48,272 nt of DNA from CAZRNB01 sp964601355. Its GTDB lineage: Bacteria; Planctomycetota; Phycisphaerae; Sedimentisphaerales; Anaerobacaceae. Below are positions 42,116-48,272 of the stretch, piece by piece. A program made the translations under genes and the position numbers. The stretch spans positions 1 through 48,272 of the forward strand of contig CAZRNB010000005.1 of the NCBI GenBank assembly GCA_964601355.1, written 5' to 3'. The notes beneath the pieces were generated by a model. The model had not been told where the DNA came from. It searched no databases and saw only the letters and a list, made by a program, of their open reading frames with translations. The first letter of the stretch is position 1. Every line of letters starts with the position of its first letter.

Positions 42116-42562
42116 CTACGCCTTTTCTTCTCCACCATCCTCTATGACTTCGATACCCATACTCCTGGCGGTGCCCCTGATAATTTTTTCAGCCCCGTCC
42201 ATGTCATAAGCGCTCAGGTCTTTAAGCTTGGTCTGGGCAATCTTGCGTATCTGCTCTACGGTAACTTTTCCGACCTTCTCTTTATTCGGAACGCCGCTTC
42301 CTTTTGCGATTTCAGCCGCCTGCTTCAGCAGCACCGCCGCCGGCGGGCTTTTGATCACAAAAGTAAAGCTTTTGTCTTTATAGACAGTTATCACAACCGG
42401 CACAATTGTTCCATTAAACTCCTTTGTTCGCTCATTAAACTGCGAAACAAATTGGCCGATATTAACACCGCGCTGACCCAAAGCAGGCCCGATAGGAGGG
42501 GCCGGCGTCGCTTGTCCGCCCGGCGCCTGCAACTTAATCTTTACTGCGACTTCTTTAGCCAT
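42116..42562 (-). CDS. rplK: 50S ribosomal protein L11
   Basis: The 148-residue protein begins AVKIKLQAPGGQATPAPPIG and contains GQRGVNIGQFVSQFNERTKE, the L11 core that binds the GTPase-associated rRNA. It follows nusG after a 124-bp gap with a strong inverted repeat. Confidence 0.97.
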   Translation of the reverse strand: MAKEVAVKIKLQAPGGQATPAPPIGPALGQRGVNIGQFVSQFNERTKEFNGTIVPVVITVYKDKSFTFVIKSPPAAVLLKQAAEIAKGSGVPNKEKVGKVTVEQIRKIAQTKLKDLSAYDMDGAEKIIRGTARSMGIEVIEDGGEEKA

Positions 42563-42627
42563 TCTTCACCCGTCTTTTCAACTACTACAACACAAGATGA
42601 GCATTAAACGATTAATCTTAATAACTC

Positions 42628-42676
42628 AAACTGACCGACCCTTTGTGTCATTTTCCCATAAAAATTCGGTCAGTTT
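42628..42676 (-). promoter_or_regulatory. 11-bp stem-loop between nusG and rplK
   Basis: AAACTGACCGA (42628-42638) and TCGGTCAGTTT (42666-42676) are perfect reverse complements with a 27-nt loop. It is the first structured element upstream of rplK-rplA, the location where L1 binds its own message in E. coli, but the stem does not show a recognisable L1 site. It could also be an attenuator or processing site. Confidence 0.45.
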
Positions 42677-42686
42677 AGGTAAATAA

Positions 42687-43232
42687 TTACAATTTTTCTA
42701 TTTGCCAATACTCTATATCCAAAGGGGTGCTGCGGCCAAAAATAGTAACAATCACTTTCACAATCCCACGCTCAGCATCAATCGAATCGACGACACCCTC
42801 GAAGTTCTCAAAGGCGCCTTCCCGGATTTTAATCTGATCGCCTTTCTGAAACTCGACCTTGATGCTCGGCGCCGCCTCCGGCTTTGCCGCTTCCAACAGC
42901 ATTTTTGCCACGTCTGTATCCCGCATTGGCGTCGGGATTCCCTCCGTTCCAATAAAATCGCCAACCCCGGAGGTCGCCTTAATCATAAACCAGGCTCTTT
43001 CAGGAACTCGTCCATCCTCGGTCGGCTCCATCTCCATAAAGACATAGCCCGGATATAATTTTCTCTTGTATAACGTTTGTTTGCCTCCACGGATTCGCTT
43101 AACATGCTCCACGGGAACCTCTATTCTTCCGATAATATCCGTTAAGGCCTCATTTTCCACCTTCAGAGCAAGCGCATCTCTTACCTGCATCTCTTTATTT
43201 GCCGCGACTCGTAAAACGTACCACTGCATCAT
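42687..43232 (-). CDS. nusG: Transcription antitermination protein NusG
   Basis: The 181-residue protein has the N-terminal NGN domain (WYVLRVAANKEMQVRDALA, LYPGYVFMEM) and a C-terminal KOW domain (KGDQIKIREGAFENFEGVVD). NusG links RNA polymerase to Rho or the ribosome. The start may be either of two adjacent ATG codons. It lies 6 nt after secE. Confidence 0.97.
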   Translation of the reverse strand: MMQWYVLRVAANKEMQVRDALALKVENEALTDIIGRIEVPVEHVKRIRGGKQTLYKRKLYPGYVFMEMEPTEDGRVPERAWFMIKATSGVGDFIGTEGIPTPMRDTDVAKMLLEAAKPEAAPSIKVEFQKGDQIKIREGAFENFEGVVDSIDAERGIVKVIVTIFGRSTPLDIEYWQIEKL

Positions 43233-43238
43233 AACGCC

Positions 43239-43622
43239 TTACGTCAATAGCCAGTCAAAGAAAAGTCTAAAGACGGTATCTATGATCCCAATCACAACAG
43301 ACATAACAACAACTACCATAAGAACGATAAAGGTTGAAACGGCTATTTCTTTCCTGCTTGACCAGTTTACCTTTTTCATTTCACCTTCACCCGCGATCAG
43401 GAAATCCGCGGCAGAAGGTTTATTTACAAGGTAAAACGCCAAAATTCCCAATACGACGAACAAGCTGGCGGGCACCATACTTTCCACCCACTGTCCCACA
43501 TCGGCAGCCTCCAGCAGGCGATATAACCGCAAACAGCCTAATCCGATAATCAATGCAGCGATTAAAGCGGTCCCTAATCTTGTGTACTTTCCCTGTCTCG
43601 GTTTATAAATGCTAAAAAACAC
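43239..43622 (-). CDS. secE: Preprotein translocase subunit SecE, long form (GTG start)
   Basis: The 127-residue protein ends with the conserved SecE core EMKKVNWSSRKEIAVSTFIV and one membrane helix (about 93-118). Ahead of it are two further predicted helices (about 16-37 and 45-65), so it has three instead of the usual one for short bacterial SecE. It starts with GTG; no ATG fits. It forms the SecYEG channel. It lies between tRNA-Trp and nusG. Confidence 0.95.
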   Translation of the reverse strand: MFFSIYKPRQGKYTRLGTALIAALIIGLGCLRLYRLLEAADVGQWVESMVPASLFVVLGILAFYLVNKPSAADFLIAGEGEMKKVNWSSRKEIAVSTFIVLMVVVVMSVVIGIIDTVFRLFFDWLLT

Positions 43623-43704
43623 TGTATTTATCCTGATTGCTACTTAGTTATTCTTATTGCCAAAAAGGCATCTTGACGATTACAAGCAACTGATGACAGC
43701 GAAA

Positions 43705-43778
43705 CAGGCCAGAAGGGAATCGAACCCCCAACCTTCGGTTTTGGAGACCGACGCTCTGCCAAATTGAGCTACTGGCCT
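43705..43778 (-). tRNA. tRNA-Trp (CCA)
   Basis: The minus strand folds into a cloverleaf with acceptor AGGCCAG/CTGGCCU, anticodon loop CTCCAAA (anticodon CCA) and T arm GGTTCGATTCC. Discriminator is G, normal for tRNA-Trp. No CCA is encoded. It lies between rpmG and secE, a common arrangement. Confidence 0.96.
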
Positions 43779-43817
43779 ATTATTTATTAATCCTGTCATC
43801 ATCAGACAGATTGAATA

Positions 43818-43985
43818 TTACTTGCGCCTTATCTTGTGGATGGTGCGTTTGCGCTCCTTTCTGCAGAATTTTTTAAGCTCCAATTTCGGCACACCCTCGG
43901 CTACGCTGATACTTGTGCGATAGTTTCTTCCGCTGCACTCGGAGCACTCAAGCCATACATCCTCCCTTTTACTTTTCTTTGCCAT
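43818..43985 (-). CDS. rpmG: 50S ribosomal protein L33
   Basis: A 55-residue open frame begins MAKKSKREDVWLECSECSGR and ends in a basic helix. Cys14 and Cys17 form the first zinc pair; the second pair has only Cys41, with the next expected Cys replaced in RKERK. Such reduced forms are known among L33 proteins. It lies between tuf and tRNA-Trp. Confidence 0.93.
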   Translation of the reverse strand: MAKKSKREDVWLECSECSGRNYRTSISVAEGVPKLELKKFCRKERKRTIHKIRRK

Positions 43986-44014
43986 AGAAACAAGGTCCTA
44001 CTAAGCAGACTACA

Positions 44015-44079
44015 ATAAATTGCCGATTTTCGATTGTCGAATGACGATTGAAAATCGTAAATCGTAAATTGGAAATCAA
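44015..44079. repeat. GATTGAAAATCG-type word repeat between tuf and rpmG
   Basis: The gap contains variants of TGAAAATCG, CGTAAATCGTAAATTGG and TCGATTGTCG, the same word family as between rpoC and rpsL. It ends just before the tuf stop codon. Confidence 0.6.
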
Positions 44080-44083
44080 CGAG

Positions 44084-45310
44084 CTATGCTATGATTTTCG
44101 TTACTACGCCGGCACCAACGGTCCGACCGCCTTCGCGAATAGCAAAGCGAAGGCCTTCCTCCATGGCAATGGGGGAAATAATCTCTACCTCCATAGTGAT
44201 ATTATCGCCCGGCATACACATCTCTGCAGACTTACCTTCCCCACTTAATAACGCAAGAATTGAGCCGGTTACATCGGTGGTTCTGAAATAGAACTGTGGC
44301 CTGTAACCCGGGAAAAATGGCGTATGACGCCCACCTTCCTCTTTTGTCAAAACATAGACCTCAGAATGAAACTTGGTATGAGGAGTGATGCTGCCCGGAA
44401 TTGCGATTACCTGTCCTCGCTCCAGCTCCTTTTTCTCTACGCCTCGCAAAAGCAAACCGATATTATCACCGGCCTGGCCTTCATTGAGCGTTTTATTAAA
44501 CATTTCCACGCCGGTAACAATGGTCTTACGCGTCTCCTTCGCAAGGCCTATGATTTCGACCTCGTCGCCGACTCGTATTATGCCGCGATCCACTCGGCCG
44601 GTGCCGACTGTACCACGACCTTTAATGCTGAAGACGTCCTCAACCGGCATAAGGAACGGTTTATCAACATTGCGGACCGGAATTGGGACATACTCATCCA
44701 TCACCCTCAGTAATTCCATTATAGGCTTACATTCGGGGTCATCTATACTCTCGGCTCTCATTGCCTTTAGAGCACAGCCGCGAATAATCGGCGTATCATC
44801 CCCGGGAAATTCATATTTATTCAGCAGCTCTCTTATTTCCAACTCAACCAACTCCAGCAATTCGGGGTCGTCCACCAAATCCACCTTATTAAGGAAAACC
44901 AAAATTGTAGGCACGTTAACCTGGCGGGCCAATAGAATATGCTCACGGGTCTGCGGCATCGGACCGTCGGCGGCGCTTACAACCAGAATGGCGCCATCCA
45001 TTTGTGCTGCACCGGTAATCATGTTCTTTACGTAGTCTGCGTGGCCTGGACAATCAACGTGCGCATAGTGCCGGTTCTCGGTCACGTATTCAACGTGCGC
45101 CGTAGCAATGGTCAGAATCTTTGTTTCATCGCGCCGACCCTGAGATTCCGAGGCCTTTGCGATTTCATCATAAGATCTGAACTTGGACAGCCCTTTGAAA
45201 TCCATCACTCTTGTCATCGCAGCCGTTAACGTGGTCTTACCATGGTCAACGTGACCGATGGTTCCAACATTTACATGTGGTTTTGTCCGTTCGTATACCG
45301 CTTTAGCCAT
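44084..45310 (-). CDS. tuf: Elongation factor Tu
   Basis: The 408-residue GTPase delivers aminoacyl-tRNA. It has GHVDHGKT (19-26), DCPGHADY, NKVD and domain 2/3 signatures PVEDVFSIKGRGTV and GDNIGLLLRGV. The ATG giving MAKAVYERTKPHVNVG is chosen; an in-frame TTG 6 codons earlier is unlikely. GGAGG lies 11 nt upstream. It is the first protein gene of the superoperon, 154 bp after tRNA-Thr. Confidence 0.98.
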   Translation of the reverse strand: MAKAVYERTKPHVNVGTIGHVDHGKTTLTAAMTRVMDFKGLSKFRSYDEIAKASESQGRRDETKILTIATAHVEYVTENRHYAHVDCPGHADYVKNMITGAAQMDGAILVVSAADGPMPQTREHILLARQVNVPTILVFLNKVDLVDDPELLELVELEIRELLNKYEFPGDDTPIIRGCALKAMRAESIDDPECKPIMELLRVMDEYVPIPVRNVDKPFLMPVEDVFSIKGRGTVGTGRVDRGIIRVGDEVEIIGLAKETRKTIVTGVEMFNKTLNEGQAGDNIGLLLRGVEKKELERGQVIAIPGSITPHTKFHSEVYVLTKEEGGRHTPFFPGYRPQFYFRTTDVTGSILALLSGEGKSAEMCMPGDNITMEVEIISPIAMEEGLRFAIREGGRTVGAGVVTKIIA

Positions 45311-45464
45311 TTTAATATAGACCTCCAAAAAGCCGGGTTAACATTTAACTTGCCCCTTGCTTAACTAATTTACCAACAATCAATTTTCACACTTTTGCCC
45401 CTGCAAAAGCAGGTGCAAACATTGTATAGATTACAAGCGATCTCAGCTCGACCCACTTACACTT

Positions 45465-45537
<73 letters not shown>

Positions 45538-45658
45538 AATATCCAAATTGCCTTTGTGTACCGCGATTATAAAAGCGGCCAACCTAATCCTGATTCTCCC
45601 TTCAATAAAAAAATTATGAAGGAAATATCCCGAATAATGACCTAATTAGTATAAACAG

Positions 45659-45691
45659 ATTATAATACAGGAATTGCCTACGGAACTGCAA
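45659..45691 (-). promoter_or_regulatory. Promoter for tRNA-Thr/tuf transcript
   Basis: A perfect -10 TATAAT lies at 45659-45664 on the minus strand, about 122 nt upstream of the tRNA. A weak -35 (TTCCGT, 15-nt spacer) precedes it, and a long T-rich stretch with runs of seven and eight T (plus-strand A-runs at 45699-45720) lies upstream like an UP element. The -35 is poor, so the exact start is uncertain. Confidence 0.5.
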
Positions 45692-45814
45692 ATATAAAAA
45701 CTAAAAAAAACAAAAAAATTCTTCTAACCTTTTTTTCTGCAAAAATCCAGCCAACCCGACTTTAACCAGCATAATGTTCAATGATTGTCGGTTACGCCCA
45801 TTAAAAATTCACAG

Positions 45815-48073
45815 TTAATAACCCCCAACCGATGGCTTTTCTGTTTCTGGGGCCTCACTCAAGCTAAAACGTTCTATCCATCGTTCCATCTGTTTACGCC
45901 ATTTAGGTCTATTCTTGGGAGCATCTATTTTAATCGCACGCAACGCTTGCAAAACAGCGTTAGGATCAGCACCAGCCGCCGGTGCGCTTAGATATTCGTC
46001 AATCGAACGAACCACCAGATTGTCGGTGTCCAAGTCCTTTTGCAGCAAGCAATTAGCGACCAGATTAGCTGCAAGTTCTGCCTTTGACCATTTTAAGTAC
46101 ACATTTACTAACTTAGACAAAAATATCTCTTTCTCCTCTTCGGTTTGCGCAGCCTCATTTAATCTTCCCAGATATTTTGCCGCCTGTTCAAACTGGTTCA
46201 TTTCAACATAAAGCTCAGCCAGCATCGCTCTTATGTTTTTGAGAACACTCGGCTTACTTTCGCCGATCTTTCTGTCCGCTATCTCAAGAAAAGCGATTTT
46301 CTGCTCATTAGACAATGTGATTGGGCCTTCTTTTGAGAAAAATTTGTCTATCCACTCATTTATGACATTAGTGTCGGAGCCATTGAATATTTTCAGCATT
46401 GACTGCCAAGCCGCCTTAGCCTCCGGCTTTGAGCCTATTTGTTCTGCCAGCCAGCTTAAGTCTTCCTTTGCGCCGACTTCACCGGCAAGGTCTATCAGCT
46501 TCCTTCTGACAACCGCACTGGGGTCATTAAGGAAATCTTTTCTCAAAATCTTAAGTGCGCCCGCTTTATCAATATTGATAAGTCCGTCCACGGCTGCTTC
46601 GCGAACCAAATCTGCTCTGTCGGTGAGGGACTTTTCAAACAAAGACCTGAAAAGCTTTCTTGCAATTCCATTTTGAGCGCTTTGGGGCGCACACAGCCCT
46701 GCCATTGTGTTAAGCAGCTCACCACGCAAGGTTCCTGCGGCTTCTTTGTCCTGCTGGTTAAATTTTTCCGCCAACAAACCAAGATATTTTTCGACCTCAG
46801 CCCCGATAAAGTCGGGGTTCTGCTCAAGCAGCCTTTTCATAACCTCTGCACCCTTTTGAGCCTTTTTGGGGTCATTCTCGCCGAGATATCTGACCGCCCA
46901 ATCCAGGGCCTGCTTTCTTATATCTTCCGGAACTTTTGTATTTGGATTGGGCCCAAAAGCATAACCAAGTGCAACGAACAATTCCATTTTGACTACATCG
47001 TCCGGCTCAACTTCGAGCTGAGCCAGCAGATTCCCAGCTCCAATTACGCCACCCATCAGGGAAAGCAGCTGAGCCGTTTTCAGCCGAACTTCTTTATTCT
47101 GGTCAGATATTAGATTTGTCAGGATGGGCCCGACTTCGTCAGGCAGTTTCGGGTTTGGCCGCGTTCCTACCCTGTCCTGGCGCACCTTCTCAATCGCCCA
47201 TAATCTGACTATAGTTTCCGGGTCGCGCAAATTCTCAACCAAAAACTGGCTCTTGGCTGCATCATCGTTGAAAACCAGGTAAATTTTATCCAGAGCCGTG
47301 CGGTATCGTTCCCGCCACGAATTCAATTCGGTTTCCAGCCTGCGTATTTCTGTTTCTCTCCTTAGCAGCCTGTCCCGTAAAAAAGCCTCCGGGCCCTGGC
47401 GCTTCAGCTCATTGGTGATGTCTTTTCGGATATCGGCGTTGTCTCCTATCGGTATGCCCAGTGAAGACAAGGCGTTCACCGCCGCAGCAGAGACCTGACT
47501 ATCAGGGTCTCCGAGCAGCTCTATAAGCTTTAATACCGCTGCCATATCGGGATGAAGCCGCAACGCATATATTGCATTCAATCTCGCTTTGGCCGGCAAT
47601 GCCGCATTTGCTGCTATGCTCTCAAGAAGCTCTCTTATCTGCTCATAAGTAAAAATCAAGGTTGCTTCCGCAGCCAATTTCGCCCCGGCGGCGTCATCAG
47701 TGGTCAAAATATCAAGCAGCGGCTGAATAAAATCCTCTTTACTCTTAAGAGGTTTCTGCTCCGCCCGCGTTTGGCTTAATGCTTTGCATACAGCCGCTCG
47801 TGCAGCGGCATTTTCTCCCTGTTTTAGCGCGTCGATGAGTATTTTTCTGGCCAGCGGATTTTCATAAGACAGCATTACAGTTGCTGCTTTTATGCGTATC
47901 TCCTCACTTGGACTCTTAAGAAGGGATTCTCTGTTGATGTCCAATTGCTCATCGGCTTTAACCTCCGTAGATGTCTTATCAGTCCCAACTGGGACATTAT
48001 CTTGCGCAAAACCAGCCTGTTGAAGTGTTACCGCCGTCATCAGTATTGCCAGAAATAATTGTTTTGCGCCCAC
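45815..48073 (-). CDS. Exported HEAT-repeat protein (GTG start)
   Basis: From the GTG at 48073 the protein has 752 residues and begins with a signal peptide (MGAKQLFLAILMTAVTLQQA, then GFAQ). GAGG lies 8 nt upstream. A TTG six codons earlier would lengthen the N-terminus and has no ribosome binding site. The mature part is made of helical repeats of HEAT type (for example LRDPETIVRLWAIEKV, LISDQNKEVRLKTAQLLSLM, LNDPSAVVRRKLIDLAGEVG). A short coiled-coil lies at about 230-265 (RRETEIRRLETELNSWRERY) and a TPR-like helical region near the C-terminus. Such proteins are scaffolds. Function is not recognised. It is transcribed toward tRNA-Thr and tuf but has its own promoter candidate. Confidence 0.85.
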   Translation of the reverse strand: MGAKQLFLAILMTAVTLQQAGFAQDNVPVGTDKTSTEVKADEQLDINRESLLKSPSEEIRIKAATVMLSYENPLARKILIDALKQGENAAARAAVCKALSQTRAEQKPLKSKEDFIQPLLDILTTDDAAGAKLAAEATLIFTYEQIRELLESIAANAALPAKARLNAIYALRLHPDMAAVLKLIELLGDPDSQVSAAAVNALSSLGIPIGDNADIRKDITNELKRQGPEAFLRDRLLRRETEIRRLETELNSWRERYRTALDKIYLVFNDDAAKSQFLVENLRDPETIVRLWAIEKVRQDRVGTRPNPKLPDEVGPILTNLISDQNKEVRLKTAQLLSLMGGVIGAGNLLAQLEVEPDDVVKMELFVALGYAFGPNPNTKVPEDIRKQALDWAVRYLGENDPKKAQKGAEVMKRLLEQNPDFIGAEVEKYLGLLAEKFNQQDKEAAGTLRGELLNTMAGLCAPQSAQNGIARKLFRSLFEKSLTDRADLVREAAVDGLINIDKAGALKILRKDFLNDPSAVVRRKLIDLAGEVGAKEDLSWLAEQIGSKPEAKAAWQSMLKIFNGSDTNVINEWIDKFFSKEGPITLSNEQKIAFLEIADRKIGESKPSVLKNIRAMLAELYVEMNQFEQAAKYLGRLNEAAQTEEEKEIFLSKLVNVYLKWSKAELAANLVANCLLQKDLDTDNLVVRSIDEYLSAPAAGADPNAVLQALRAIKIDAPKNRPKWRKQMERWIERFSLSEAPETEKPSVGGY

Positions 48074-48119
48074 TCGGATGACCTCAAACAAGCATTTGAC
48101 CGCACAAAGCCGGAACGAT

Positions 48120-48149
48120 ATAATAAACGCACAATACCACTTAAGCCAA
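48120..48149 (-). promoter_or_regulatory. Candidate promoter for the HEAT-repeat gene
   Basis: On the minus strand TTGGCT (48144-48149) and TATTAT (48120-48125) are separated by 18 nt, 47 nt upstream of the chosen GTG. The hexamers are close to consensus but not strong. Confidence 0.4.
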
Positions 48150-48241
48150 TTAACTATCAGGATTAAAATAAAATATCAAAAATAAAATATCAAAATTTTT
48201 GAGTTTTACATTTTAATTTTGCTCCGTAGAAAAGACCCTCT

Positions 48242-48272
48242 GTCATTTCGACCGAAGTCCCGATTCATCGGG
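48242..48272. repeat. Truncated palindromic repeat at window edge
   Basis: GTCATTTCGACCGAAG followed by CCCGATTCATCGGG (a 5-bp stem) looks like the start of a dispersed repeat of the GTCATTTCGA type. It runs off the window, so extent and copy number cannot be seen. Confidence 0.45.

Noticed and set aside
45713..45740. Terminator after the HEAT-repeat gene made of A7/T7
   Set aside because: An all A:T stem with no GC content is unlikely to terminate; it more likely serves as an A/T-rich upstream element for the tRNA-Thr promoter.

Overview
The window is a bacterial chromosome segment, read almost entirely from the minus strand (right to left), of roughly even base composition. It carries the fused tuf/secE-nusG/rplKAJL-rpoBC/str/S10/spc/alpha ribosomal superoperon, followed by a membrane and redox cluster of the AmmeMemoRadiSam type. 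Several traits suggest a planctomycete, most likely of the Phycisphaerae: a SecE with extra membrane segments, an L22 with an N-terminal helix-turn-helix extension, no rpmD between rpsE and rplO, and dense short palindromic and tandem repeats. No marker was searched, so this placement is an inference.

Region by region. Positions 1-336 hold the N-terminal part of a radical SAM protein resembling spore photoproduct lyase (minus strand, runs off the edge). Positions 427-1626 hold two plus-strand genes, a small lipoprotein and a DUF6941-like protein. Positions 1725-10953 are a tight minus-strand cluster: a radical SAM enzyme, a 96-residue Tat-signal protein, a membrane-anchored MEMO/AMMECR1 fusion, a 1289-residue membrane protein joining a spermidine-synthase-like domain to an FMN-binding/NosR-like iron-sulfur module, and a SWIM-SNF2 helicase. 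Three of its junctions overlap or lie 1 nt apart. Positions 11049-11622 hold tRNA-fMet and a HIT protein. Positions 11715-45310 hold the translation/transcription superoperon from tuf (upstream) to rplQ (downstream), with tRNA-Trp inside it and tRNA-Thr at its head. Positions 45815-48073 hold an exported HEAT-repeat protein.

The superoperon supplies ribosomal proteins, RNA polymerase alpha/beta/beta', EF-Tu, EF-G, NusG, SecE, SecY, IF-1, adenylate kinase and methionine aminopeptidase. Visible control points are a TATAAT-type promoter before tRNA-Thr, a clear intrinsic terminator after rpsG, a TTGACA-type promoter with a leader of about 400 nt before rpsJ, and strong stem-loops between nusG and rplK and between rpmC and rplP.

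Two things stand out. First, the AmmeMemoRadiSam cluster with its unusual fusion protein and small Tat protein looks like an uncharacterised redox or modification system at the membrane. Second, many unrelated families of short 'word' repeats (7-9 bp units, or palindromes) sit in gaps between essential genes and also in frame inside genes, including a 90-bp element occupying exactly codons 24-53 of the Tat protein.
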